A stretch of DNA of 64,000 nt from Micavibrio sp. UBA6139 (lineage in GTDB: Bacteria; Pseudomonadota; Alphaproteobacteria; Micavibrionales; Micavibrionaceae): assembly GCA_002423285.1 (NCBI GenBank), contig DIVF01000024.1, positions 1 to 64,000 of the forward strand, given 5' to 3'. The notes under the pieces are model-generated. The model ran no database searches, was not told where the DNA came from, and saw only the letters and a list, made by a program, of their open reading frames with translations. Position numbers and translations under genes: made by a program. Numbering within the stretch: position 1 is the stretch's first letter; each line of letters starts with the position of its first letter. Positions 53,610 to 62,227 of the stretch are shown here, one piece after another.

Positions 53610-54680
53610 TTAACTCAGCTTGCCCTTTTGCTTGAAGACGAAGGAAATCACCTGCGCCACGGCCTTATAATGTTCCGGCGGGATGGCTTCATCAATTTCA
53701 ACCGTATCGTAGAGAACCCGTGCCAATGGCGGGTTTTCATACACGGTGACGTTGCTTTCCTTGGCCAGTGTTCTGATCCGCAGGGCCAGATCATCAACAC
53801 CCTTGGCAAGACACAAAGGGGCTTCCATCGTATCCGGGTTATATTGCAGCGCCACGGCAAAGTGGGTCGGGTTGGTGATGACCACATCGGCCTTTGGCAC
53901 GTTGGCCATCATACGCTGGCGCGCCTTTTCCGCGCGAAGCTGGCGCAGCTTGGCCTTGACCATCGGGTCACCTTCGCTCTGGCGGTATTCGTCTTTTAAT
54001 TCCTGTTTCGTCATGCGCAGTTTTTTCATGTATTCCATGCGCTGGTAAACAAGGTCGGCAATCGCCACCATCAAAAACGCGATCAAGGTCCCGGCCATCA
54101 TCCGAATGACCAGCACCTTCATTTCCCCCATGATCAACGGAATGGGTAACCCGACCATGTGTTCCGCACCGGCGAAGAATGGCATGATCAAAACAGTGCC
54201 GACTACACCAACCAGCGTGATTTTTAAAATGCCCTTTATAAACTCCATAATCGCACGCATGGAGAACAAGCGTGAATAGCCCTTGACGATGGAAATCTTG
54301 CTGGGGTCCATCTTGATAACTTCGGTGGAGAACAGCGGGCCAATCTGCAAAAATGGCCCCAGAAACGCGGCCAGCATCAAAAGCATCAATGGCAGAGCCA
54401 TGATCTTGATGACCTCTTTCAGCACATCACCCATAACAATGCTGAGACCGCCGGGTGCGCCGGGCAGGACATGCGCCTGTTCCAGATAGATCCGCGTCAA
54501 TCCCATTATTTCCCGCATCATCGGGCCAGCCAGAGTCATGATGAGAAGCGTCGCGGTGAACAGCATCAACCAACTGTTCAATTCGCGGCTCATCGCCACC
54601 TGCCCCTTTCGTCGAGATTCCTCTAAACGCTTGGGGGTGGGGTCTTCCGTTTTGGAGGCTTCGTCCTGCTCATCACTCAT
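53610..54680 (-). CDS. flhB: Flagellar export switch protein FlhB
   Basis: A 356-residue inner-membrane protein of the flagellar export gate. N-terminus SKTEDPTPKRLEESRRKGQV, four helices (residues about 35-225), then the cytoplasmic domain with the self-cleaving NPTHF at residues 270-274 and KGVDDLALRIRTLAKE. Full length. It starts ten bases after fliR ends. Confidence 0.94.
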   Translation of the reverse strand: MSDEQDEASKTEDPTPKRLEESRRKGQVAMSRELNSWLMLFTATLLIMTLAGPMMREIMGLTRIYLEQAHVLPGAPGGLSIVMGDVLKEVIKIMALPLMLLMLAAFLGPFLQIGPLFSTEVIKMDPSKISIVKGYSRLFSMRAIMEFIKGILKITLVGVVGTVLIMPFFAGAEHMVGLPIPLIMGEMKVLVIRMMAGTLIAFLMVAIADLVYQRMEYMKKLRMTKQELKDEYRQSEGDPMVKAKLRQLRAEKARQRMMANVPKADVVITNPTHFAVALQYNPDTMEAPLCLAKGVDDLALRIRTLAKESNVTVYENPPLARVLYDTVEIDEAIPPEHYKAVAQVISFVFKQKGKLS

Positions 54681-54690
54681 GCCAAGTCCC

Positions 54691-55470
54691 TCATGGCCTT
54701 GTCCCGGGTGACAGGAAGAAAATCATGCTCTCTTCAAAGCGATGTGCCCAGAACAACATCGATGCCGAAATCACCAACGCCAGCATCATCAGCGACAAGA
54801 CAATCTGTAACGGCATCGCCACCATAAACACCTGCATCTGCGGCATCAAACGGGTTAAGACCCCCATGCCGATATACATGATCATGCCGATAATCAGGAA
54901 CGGTGCGGCGATCTGCACCCCGATCATAAAGCTGGTTCCAACGGCACCTGACATTAAATTGGCCATGCTGCCTGTATCAGGAATGCTGCCGACCGGGAAT
55001 AAATCGTAACTATCAATCAGGCCAAAAAACAAAAGGTAATGCAGGTTACTGGCCATCAACACAATCACGCCCGTGACCGACATAAAGGCACCAACCAGCG
55101 ACCCTTGCGACGAGAAAGCCGGGTTAAACAACTGCGCGTTACCTAAACCCGATTGCATCGAAATAATCATCCCCGCCGTATCCAGTGCCATCATCATGAT
55201 GCGTGCGATCGTGCCGATAAACAGACCAATGATAAATTCCATGATGACCAGGATCATCAAAGCCATGCCGCCCGGGATGGGGCTTGGCAGCATCGGGGCG
55301 ACAATCGGTGACAGCACCAGGGCCATGGCAAGGGCAATATAAAGACGAATTTGTTGCGGGGTGAAGGAATCACCGACCCCCGGCATAATCATCAATGCCG
55401 TACCGATCCGCACGAATGTCAGGATAAAGGCAAAAACACCGGCGGTCAGAAAGGATTCCAGCGTTTCCAT
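54691..55470 (-). CDS. fliR: Flagellar export gate protein FliR
   Basis: A 259-residue polytopic protein of the export gate (IGTALMIMPGVGDSFTPQQIRLYIALAMALV, SMQSGLGNAQLFNPAFSSQGSLV). All helices are present and the length fits. Located between fliQ and flhB. Confidence 0.92.
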   Translation of the reverse strand: METLESFLTAGVFAFILTFVRIGTALMIMPGVGDSFTPQQIRLYIALAMALVLSPIVAPMLPSPIPGGMALMILVIMEFIIGLFIGTIARIMMMALDTAGMIISMQSGLGNAQLFNPAFSSQGSLVGAFMSVTGVIVLMASNLHYLLFFGLIDSYDLFPVGSIPDTGSMANLMSGAVGTSFMIGVQIAAPFLIIGMIMYIGMGVLTRLMPQMQVFMVAMPLQIVLSLMMLALVISASMLFWAHRFEESMIFFLSPGTRP

Positions 55471-55475
55471 GTCCG

Positions 55476-55742
55476 CTACTGAATCCCGATCATCTTATCG
55501 GCCAGACGTTCCATGAAGGTGACAAGCGCCATGGCCATGCTTGGCAACATGACAAACAGGGCCAGAAAAATTGCCATGATTTTTGGAACGAAGACCAAGG
55601 TCATTTCCTGAATCTGCGTCAGGGCCTGAATCAACGCGACCGCCACCCCGACAATCAACCCGACCATCATAATGGGCAGGCTGATCTCGATGGTCAGCAT
55701 AATGGCCTCACGGGCCAGATCGATGATTTCGGTTTCGTTCAT
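55476..55742 (-). CDS. fliQ: Flagellar export gate protein FliQ
   Basis: An 88-residue two-helix protein (SLPIMMVGLIVGVAVALIQALTQIQEMTLVFVPKI). Ends five bases before the fliR start, so the two are an operon. Confidence 0.92.
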   Translation of the reverse strand: MNETEIIDLAREAIMLTIEISLPIMMVGLIVGVAVALIQALTQIQEMTLVFVPKIMAIFLALFVMLPSMAMALVTFMERLADKMIGIQ

Positions 55743-55784
55743 GGAATCAGGTTACCAGATTATCGGGTCGTCTGATAATCCCTA

Positions 55785-56096
55785 TTAGATCTGCATTCTC
55801 ATAATATCCTGATAGGATTGCAGCATCCGGTCACGCAGGGCGACAACGGTCTGCAAGGTCATTTCTGCGGCTGTCACCGCTTCGACGACATCAGTCAAGG
55901 ATGCCTTACCGATAACCGCATCGGCAGATGCCTTTTCCCCGGCTTGCAGGGTTTCAACCGATTCAACAGCGGCTTGTTTAATGTAATCTGTAAAAGACTG
56001 GCCCTTTGGCGCTTCAATACCGGGCGCGGAAATCCCCTTTGCCGTGGTGGCATAGGCATTGGCGGCGGCGGCTGGATTGGCGATGTCGATTGGCAT
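55785..56096 (-). CDS. fliE: Flagellar basal-body protein FliE
   Basis: A 103-residue protein linking MS ring and rod. The C-terminal helix ESVETLQAGEKAS and the TDVVEAVTAAEMTLQTVVALRDRMLQSYQDIMRMQI end are the family's conserved core. Confidence 0.9.
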   Translation of the reverse strand: MPIDIANPAAAANAYATTAKGISAPGIEAPKGQSFTDYIKQAAVESVETLQAGEKASADAVIGKASLTDVVEAVTAAEMTLQTVVALRDRMLQSYQDIMRMQI

Positions 56097-56145
56097 GTCT
56101 TAAAACTCCCGGTCCGTCTTTATGACCCTTTATTGTAGCACAATA

Positions 56146-56562
56146 TTAACGGCGCAGCAGATCAATCGTTTGCATGATCATGCTTTTGCTTTGGTCGATC
56201 ATCCCCAAATTGGCTTCATAGCTCCGCTGAGCCTCGCGCATATCCATGGTTTCAATAATCGGGTCGATATTTGGCATTTTAACATATCCCTTAATATCGG
56301 CCGCGGGATGTTCGGGGTTATACTTAAGGACATAAGGGCGAACTTTATCGTCTTCAATTTTATCGACATTGACCAGATCCATACCGGCCTTTTTATCCAT
56401 TTCGTTTTTAAACGTGATGGTTTTGCGGGTATAGGGGTCTTCGCCGGGTGTAGCCCCGGCTGTGCTGGCATTGGCCATGTTTTCGGAAATCACGCGCACA
56501 CGCTGGCTTTGAACCTTCATGCCGTGGGCGGAAATTGTCATTGCACCGTATAAATCACTCAT
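56146..56562 (-). CDS. flgC: Flagellar proximal rod protein FlgC
   Basis: A 138-residue rod subunit. N-terminal AISAHGMKVQSQRVRVISENMANAST and C-terminal MDMREAQRSYEANLGMIDQSKSMIMQTIDLLRR are typical. Overlaps nothing; a short gap to flgB. Confidence 0.93.
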   Translation of the reverse strand: MSDLYGAMTISAHGMKVQSQRVRVISENMANASTAGATPGEDPYTRKTITFKNEMDKKAGMDLVNVDKIEDDKVRPYVLKYNPEHPAADIKGYVKMPNIDPIIETMDMREAQRSYEANLGMIDQSKSMIMQTIDLLRR

Positions 56563-56586
56563 TTTTATCTCCTATCCTGCTGGCTC

Positions 56587-56997
56587 TTAACGGTTCACGC
56601 CAAGGGCAATGCGGATCATGCTGACATTCTTCTGGTACAGGGATGTCATCAGGTTGAAATCAATGTTGGTTTTGGACGCGTTGACCATTTGTTCTTCCAT
56701 CACAACCGCGTTACCGGTTGGGGTCACGTCATAGGTTTTCTTCATTTTACGGGAATCGGCCTCATCAATGCCGCTGGCATTTGGCATATGCATGGGGCTG
56801 GTGGTGACCGGGCGGACCGCATTATCCTTGGTCACGCCCTTTAACACTGTGCCAAAATCAACATTGGTCAGGTCTTTTGGTTTATAATCAGGGGTGTTAG
56901 CATTCGCGATGTTCTGCGACAGCACCTGTTGGCGCTGGTCCAGATAGTTCATTTTCGCGTTCAAGGCCTGAAAAAGACCGATATTTTGTATTGTCAT
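56587..56997 (-). CDS. flgB: Flagellar proximal rod protein FlgB
   Basis: A 136-residue rod protein. LNYLDQRQQVLSQNIANANTPDYKPKDL and the C-terminal NLMTSLYQKNVSMIRIALG are visible. First gene of the flgB-flgC-fliE-fliQ-fliR-flhB operon; 57 bases separate its start from the divergent fhlB-like gene. Confidence 0.93.
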   Translation of the reverse strand: MTIQNIGLFQALNAKMNYLDQRQQVLSQNIANANTPDYKPKDLTNVDFGTVLKGVTKDNAVRPVTTSPMHMPNASGIDEADSRKMKKTYDVTPTGNAVVMEEQMVNASKTNIDFNLMTSLYQKNVSMIRIALGVNR

Positions 56998-57054
56998 GAT
57001 TTTTAACCCCTAATTCGTTAAACCCACACGGTAATCTTTGCAGGAAGCGTGCCA

Positions 57055-57459
57055 ATGGCTGAAACCTTTGATGACGGACCGGATAAGGGCGATAAAGACC
57101 CGCTTATCCCATTGAATTCACAGCAAAAACCTGTTCGTTCGGTGGCCGTGGCCATATCGGACGGCACAGACGGGCAACCCGGCAAAGCCCCCCTGCCCCA
57201 GATTACCGCCGCCGGACGGGGAAAAATTGCCGAGCAGATCCTGCAGCTTGCCTTTGATAACGGCATTAAAGTCCGGCAAGATTCGGCGCTGGCCGAGATG
57301 CTGGCCGCGCTTGAGCTTGATTCACCGGTCCCAAACGAGGCCCTTGTCGCCGTCGCCGAGATTTTATCCTATGTTTACCGTGCAAACGGCGCGCCAAACC
57401 CCTTTGACGCCGTGCTTGCAGATGTTATGCATAACGAAGACTCAAAACAGGATTCATAA
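57055..57459 (+). CDS. FlhB C-terminal-like protein (FhlB type)
   Basis: A 134-residue protein equivalent to the C-terminal cytoplasmic domain of FlhB: VRSVAVAISDG, then GKIAEQILQLAFDNGIKVRQDSALAEMLAALEL and VPNEALVAVAEILSYVYRAN. The NPTH cleavage site and the transmembrane part are missing. The ATG at 57055 follows AGGAA. Proteins of this sort stand in for FlhB's C-terminal domain in substrate switching. Divergent from flgB, first in the fliO-fliP direction. Confidence 0.75.
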   Translation: MAETFDDGPDKGDKDPLIPLNSQQKPVRSVAVAISDGTDGQPGKAPLPQITAAGRGKIAEQILQLAFDNGIKVRQDSALAEMLAALELDSPVPNEALVAVAEILSYVYRANGAPNPFDAVLADVMHNEDSKQDS

Positions 57460-57756
57460 ATGGACGTTCTCAGCACGATACAGCTTTTGAAATTCGGCGG
57501 CGCGTTGCTGCTGGTGCTGGCCCTGATGCTGGGGTTGAGCGCCATCATGCGCCGCGTCAACGCCGGGAACGGCCTTGCGCTCAATGGGCAAAAACGCCGC
57601 TTGAAGATTGTCGAAGTCCTGACCATCGGCGCCCGCCACCGCGCCGTCCTTATAAAACGCGATGATGTGGAACATCTTGTCATTCTCAGCTCAACAGGTG
57701 AAACTGTTGTGGAAAGCGGAATCACATCCCCCGCCGAGATACAGGCCACGCCATAA
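57460..57756 (+). CDS. fliO: Flagellar biosynthesis protein FliO
   Basis: A 98-residue protein with one N-terminal helix (LLKFGGALLLVLALMLGLSAI) and a small cytoplasmic domain (LKIVEVLTIGARHRAVLIKRDDVEHLVILSSTGETVVESG). FliO assists FliP assembly. Starts directly after the previous stop; its stop overlaps fliP's start (TAATG). Confidence 0.85.
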   Translation: MDVLSTIQLLKFGGALLLVLALMLGLSAIMRRVNAGNGLALNGQKRRLKIVEVLTIGARHRAVLIKRDDVEHLVILSSTGETVVESGITSPAEIQATP

Positions 57757-58574
57757 TGATCCGGATGATCAAAAGCATCACCAGCAAGAAATTCGTGATC
57801 GTATCAGCGATCATCAGCCTGATCGGCATTATCGGCATGATCGTGACCCTGTCGCATCCGGCACTGGCGCAAAGCGTGACACTCGACCTTGGCAACAGCG
57901 ACCAACCGGGAACCGTAACGGGCCGCCTGGTTCAAATGGTTGCCATCATGACCATCCTGTCATTGGCACCATCCATTTTGGTGATGATGACATCGTTCAC
58001 CCGGATCATCGTTGTTTTATCCTTCCTGCGTACCGCCATCGGGATTCAACAAACACCACCCAACACCGTTATTATTTCGCTGGCCCTGTTCCTGACCTTC
58101 TTCGTCATGGCCCCGACATTGCAAGCCTGCTACGACAACGCTGTCAAACCACTCATCGCTGAAGAAATTGATGAGATCACCGCCTTCGAACGCGGCATCG
58201 AACCCTTCCGCGCCTTCATGCTGCGCCATGTCCGCGAAGTTGATCTGGCCATGTTCACCGAACTCAGCAAAACACCACCCGCCACTGAACCAAAGGCTGT
58301 CCCGCTGCAAGTCCTGATCCCGGCCTTCATGATTTCAGAACTCCGCCGCGCCTTTGAAATCGGCTTTATGCTGTTCTTGCCCTTCCTCGTCATCGACATG
58401 GTGACCGCCTCCATCCTCATGTCTATGGGTATGATGATGCTCCCCCCCGTCATGATCTCACTCCCGTTTAAGATTATCTTCTTCGTACTGGTCGATGGCT
58501 GGCATCTGGTCGCCGGATCCCTGATCCAAAGCTTCGACTCCGTACCGCTCGACGCGACGAGTCTTACGCCTTAA
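57756..58574 (+). CDS. fliP: Flagellar export gate protein FliP
   Basis: A 272-residue gate protein. Signal-like start ending HPALAQ, then ILSLAPSILVMMTSFTRIIVVLSFLRTAIG, TPPNTVIISLALFLTFF, VPLQVLIPAFMISELRRAFEIGF and MGMMMLPPVMISLPFKIIFFVLVDGW. All four helices present. Confidence 0.94.
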   Translation: MIRMIKSITSKKFVIVSAIISLIGIIGMIVTLSHPALAQSVTLDLGNSDQPGTVTGRLVQMVAIMTILSLAPSILVMMTSFTRIIVVLSFLRTAIGIQQTPPNTVIISLALFLTFFVMAPTLQACYDNAVKPLIAEEIDEITAFERGIEPFRAFMLRHVREVDLAMFTELSKTPPATEPKAVPLQVLIPAFMISELRRAFEIGFMLFLPFLVIDMVTASILMSMGMMMLPPVMISLPFKIIFFVLVDGWHLVAGSLIQSFDSVPLDATSLTP

Positions 58575-58588
58575 AGGGTTTTAAGAAT

Positions 58589-58609
58589 TAAGGGGGCAAG
58601 GCCCCCTTA
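58589..58609. repeat. Dispersed GC-rich palindrome, copy J
   Basis: Nine-base arms TAAGGGGGC / GCCCCCTTA around AAG, with AAAGGGTTTTAAG before and GACCCCGTTACCTTTTTT after. It separates fliP from the orphan membrane gene on the same strand. Confidence 0.75.
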
Positions 58610-58637
58610 GACCCCGTTACCTTTTTTGAGAGATAAA

Positions 58638-59135
58638 ATGACGGCACGGCAATCGTTATTCTTCAGGAATAATAATAAAGGTCAGCTCGTTTTCTATCCT
58701 TGGCTTTATCCAGGACGCGGCGTCATTATTGACCCAAGCCAACGAAAAAACATCACAACGATTATCAAAGTTTTTGCGGTTTCTTTTGTGATCTTTTCTA
58801 TCGCACTTGATCTCAGCCACCACTACACAGCACTTTCAGACACATTTTTCGTCTATCTTAAAATGTCGATCTCAATTCTTTTCCCTGCGTCTTATTTTTA
58901 TAAAATGCGCGACATAGTGCGTGAGCTGCCCCCTCAAGAGCCAACCTCAACTGCCAGACCTCTCATCTTCTACCTGCTGATTTTTCTTATCTTTATTCAA
59001 GCACTCAGCTTCATAACAGCAGCCCATGCAACCCGCATTGAACCTCTCATGATCCCCGCTTTACCAATCATCGGCCTCTACATACTCGCACTGCTGAATC
59101 TAACGATCCGTACCTATAAAGGCAGGGGTTTTTAA
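58638..59135 (+). CDS. Orphan membrane protein bracketed by palindromes
   Basis: A 165-residue protein with four helices (IIKVFAVSFVIFSIALDLS, FVYLKMSISILFPASYFY, LIFYLLIFLIFIQALSFI, IPALPIIGLYILALLNLTI). No known family. Codon use is AT-richer than in fliP or its neighbours. The stop TAA at 59133-59135 lies inside palindrome copy K, so the repeat supplies the last codons (Gly, Phe, stop). The start ATG at 58638 is preferred over the TTG upstream. Confidence 0.6.
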   Translation: MTARQSLFFRNNNKGQLVFYPWLYPGRGVIIDPSQRKNITTIIKVFAVSFVIFSIALDLSHHYTALSDTFFVYLKMSISILFPASYFYKMRDIVRELPPQEPTSTARPLIFYLLIFLIFIQALSFITAAHATRIEPLMIPALPIIGLYILALLNLTIRTYKGRGF

Positions 59136-59155
59136 GGGGGCAATCGCCCCCTTAA
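59132..59155. repeat. Dispersed GC-rich palindrome, copy K
   Basis: Perfect ten-base arms TTAAGGGGGC / GCCCCCTTAA around AATC, flanked by GGGGTTT and CCCTATTCTC. It overlaps the stop of the orphan membrane gene. Confidence 0.8.
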
Positions 59156-59182
59156 CCCTATTCTCTCTTGAAACTTTGAATC

Positions 59183-62100
59183 TTAATTAGATGGTTCAGC
59201 GCTAGCCCGATAGCTGTCCAAAAATTCCTTGAACATATCGACTTCGGACACAAGCGCCGCGATGCTTTCGCGGTCGGAGCTGAGATTGCCGGTGCGTTGG
59301 CGGGTGACGACGTCAAACATTTTGGAGCGGGCAGTTTTTTCCATGGCGGCACCGAATTTGGTGCGCATGCTGGACAAGGCAACGCGGTCACCGGCCAGAT
59401 TGAGGGCGACGGAGCGGTTCAGGATGAGATCGGCTTGTTTGGTGGTCAGTGGACGTGCAATGTCGATGGATTCATCGAGTATCAAGTCTTGCAAGGCTTC
59501 GGCGGCGTCTTGCCACATACCGGCATTCCACGCGATATCAGCACGCAGGCGGTTTGTTTCAGGGGCTGGCGGGAAGGTGTTGAGGATTCTAAGGGCTTCT
59601 TCCACGCGGTCCAGTTCCGATAAAGCGCGGGCGCGCAGCATTTCGGTTTCTTTTTGTTTTTGGATAATTTCAGGTGTTTTGGGTTCAATCCCTGCGTAAG
59701 TCGCTGCTGATTTATCCAGTGCGGCCAAAGCGTCCTTTGCATCACCGTTTAACAAGTCAATCGCGGCCAAGCGTAAACCAACATCGGCACTTTCTTTGCC
59801 CGTCAGGCGATAATCAACCTGATGCCCCAAGAGTTTTGAGGCGCGATCCAGAAGGTCTGCATTGACCAGACGTTCGGCAAGGCGTTGCACAAGGCGGTTG
59901 CCTTCATTGCCGGGCGGAGTCAGCTCGCGGAATTCTTCATAGACGGTGACGGCATCAACGGGTGAAAGTTCATCAATCTTTTTGCCGAGGAAAATATTTT
60001 TAAATGAATCCGCCATATAGGATGCGATTTCACGGCTGATATCGGAATTAGGGCTCATGACGGTCGCATCGCGCAGGATGGTAAAGCCCTTTAAATAGCG
60101 GCCATCTTCCAGATACATTTTTCCAAGCATGAAATTGACTTGTGATTCCAGCTCATCCCCGCGCCAGTGATAGCGCAAGCCTTCCAAGCGGTCGATGGCC
60201 AGATCGCGGGTGATTTCCTTGGTCTGGAGTTCCAGCATGGTCAGCGCAAGGCTGGCCTTGGCACGGTAGAGATCATCCTTGCCAGTGATGAGCGGTTTCC
60301 ACAGTGTCGTGGCTTGTGCGAATTGCCCCGCCTGACGCGCCTTTTCCCCCAGCAGGTAATCAAGCCCGGCCAGTGTTTGCGGTTGCAGAAATTTACGGTC
60401 CTTTTCCAGACGCGACAATAAAATATCGGCCGTGGTGGCATCACCGGAACGCAGGGCAATCTCCGCCAGTTTTAAACCAAGGCGCTCTTGAATCTTGCGC
60501 GGGTAATTCAGCAGCACGTCAAAATTCTGTGGCATCGCGGCCTTGGCCTGTTGCCAGTCTTCAAGGCTGGCCAGCGTATAAGCGCGCCAGTAACCCATTT
60601 CGCCATACCCGGCCAGTGAGGGTGTATTCAAATCCGAAATAGCCATTTCATACTTGCTGGCCAATGCCTCGGCGGCACCGCGCAGCGCGATAAATTCTGG
60701 GCTGTCTGCCATTTCGGGCAATTCACCCAGTGCAAAATTCAAAAACCCGACGGCTTCCTGACCCCGATCATTGGCGAGGTTCATTTTCGCCAGCATCAAT
60801 AAATCCTGAACGCGGCCCGTCTGATCCTTATCCGCCATACCGGATAATAAAATCTGCTGGTTTTCACGCAACGCCGTCAGGCCGCCCATCATCCAGCGGT
60901 CAAAATCAAAAATCCGTTTCATCCGGTCGCCCATCGGGGCATCGGTGGAAATGATCGGGGTGGCACTGACTTCTGGCGTGGTTGTTTTTTGTTCGATGAT
61001 TTTTTGGGTCAACTCGCGTGTGCGGGTGATCGCCAACCCGCCCGGACGCGTGATGGAAACACCGTTGCCGGATGGTTTCAATTCAACATCATCGGTTTTG
61101 GGCACAATCGCAATGCCCACCGGGGTTTTCAACGCGGAAAAATCAACATAATCGCGGGCCGGGCCAGCGAATTGATCCGCGGCATCGACCGTGCCCACCA
61201 TGATCGTATCGCCGATATCGGGATCTTTGAATTTTATGACCCTGGTCACGCGCTGCATCGGCCAGAATAATGTGCCGCCGCGAATATTTTCACCCGGGGC
61301 AAAGCTGCGTTCCGGTGCGATGGGGCGCGCATCACTTTCGGGTCCGCCGATGGTCAGTTTCCAGACCAGCCCCCCGCCCTCGCCCGTGACGCTCGCATCA
61401 TCTGGAATGCGGGTGCGATAGGCAACACCGCCATCAATGGCGACTTTTTCAAACGGGGTGAACTTATCTTTTTGCGGGCCGCTGATTTGGGGCGGCACGG
61501 TTATGTCGCTGCGGTCCAGAATCACCCACAAATCGCCGTTGCGTTCAAACGCGGCAATACCCACCGCATTGGTGGATGAAATGGTGACGTTATGCGGTTC
61601 AAGGACACTCTGCGGGGTTGCCACGGGTTGCGGCAGGGCTTCGGTTTTTGCTTCGGCGACTGTTGCCGCCGGAACCGCAGGCACAGGGGCCACAGCAGGG
61701 TCTGGTTTTTTTTCAGCCACAGTTTCAGCAGGTTTGGTCGCAGGCGCTGCGGCCGGAGCCGCAACAGCGGCTGGTGTGGGTGCAGGTGATGTCTTTGCCG
61801 CTGCCTTCACATCACCGTAAACATCCAGAACCACACGGTTGCCGACCAGAAAATGACGGAAGTCACTGCCGGCGGGAATCTTCACGCGGACTTTTAAGTT
61901 CTGGCCATCGGTTGAAAGTTTTTCAAAACCCAAAATCGTTTTGGCGTTTTTAATATCAACGCCACTGGAATCCATATTGGCGGTTTTTTTGAATTCAATA
62001 TCAACGCTGTCATTGCCCGACCGTGTGGCGGTGTATGGCACCGATGCCGCCCAGTCAAACACCAGACGCGAATAACCATCATGCGTGCCTGTCCGTACAT

Positions 62101-62191
62101 TCACGCTGTCCTGCGCATAGGCGCGGCCATGCGGCGCGCATAGGCACAGCAGCGCAGCAGACATACAGGTGGTCAGCAAGAAACGGCGCAT
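59183..62191 (-). CDS. Large exported TPR-like protein with AMIN-like N-terminus
   Basis: A 1002-residue protein with a signal peptide (ending GRAYA) and a domain at about 27-130 with the AMIN look (NVRTGTHDGYSRLVFDWAAS, LVGNRVVLDVYGDV). An Ala/Pro-rich linker follows (residues about 135-190). The C-terminal 600 residues are a helical solenoid of TPR-like repeats (NDRGQEAVGFLNFALGELP, GDATTADILLSRLEKDR). It lies directly after the MotB-like gene, so it may scaffold a stator or envelope complex. Not named by a known family in full. Confidence 0.7.
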   Translation of the reverse strand: MRRFLLTTCMSAALLCLCAPHGRAYAQDSVNVRTGTHDGYSRLVFDWAASVPYTATRSGNDSVDIEFKKTANMDSSGVDIKNAKTILGFEKLSTDGQNLKVRVKIPAGSDFRHFLVGNRVVLDVYGDVKAAAKTSPAPTPAAVAAPAAAPATKPAETVAEKKPDPAVAPVPAVPAATVAEAKTEALPQPVATPQSVLEPHNVTISSTNAVGIAAFERNGDLWVILDRSDITVPPQISGPQKDKFTPFEKVAIDGGVAYRTRIPDDASVTGEGGGLVWKLTIGGPESDARPIAPERSFAPGENIRGGTLFWPMQRVTRVIKFKDPDIGDTIMVGTVDAADQFAGPARDYVDFSALKTPVGIAIVPKTDDVELKPSGNGVSITRPGGLAITRTRELTQKIIEQKTTTPEVSATPIISTDAPMGDRMKRIFDFDRWMMGGLTALRENQQILLSGMADKDQTGRVQDLLMLAKMNLANDRGQEAVGFLNFALGELPEMADSPEFIALRGAAEALASKYEMAISDLNTPSLAGYGEMGYWRAYTLASLEDWQQAKAAMPQNFDVLLNYPRKIQERLGLKLAEIALRSGDATTADILLSRLEKDRKFLQPQTLAGLDYLLGEKARQAGQFAQATTLWKPLITGKDDLYRAKASLALTMLELQTKEITRDLAIDRLEGLRYHWRGDELESQVNFMLGKMYLEDGRYLKGFTILRDATVMSPNSDISREIASYMADSFKNIFLGKKIDELSPVDAVTVYEEFRELTPPGNEGNRLVQRLAERLVNADLLDRASKLLGHQVDYRLTGKESADVGLRLAAIDLLNGDAKDALAALDKSAATYAGIEPKTPEIIQKQKETEMLRARALSELDRVEEALRILNTFPPAPETNRLRADIAWNAGMWQDAAEALQDLILDESIDIARPLTTKQADLILNRSVALNLAGDRVALSSMRTKFGAAMEKTARSKMFDVVTRQRTGNLSSDRESIAALVSEVDMFKEFLDSYRASAEPSN

Positions 62192-62227
62192 TACGCTTTA
62201 AAACCCCAAACAATCATTATGGCAAAA

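Noticed and set aside
53580..53999. A 139-codon plus-strand frame over the flhB 3' end
   Set aside because: Antisense shadow of flhB that starts in the hairpin repeat.
56998..57054. CtrA box in the flgB/fhlB gap
   Set aside because: Two TTAA half-sites are present but spaced eleven bases, not the seven of the CtrA consensus.
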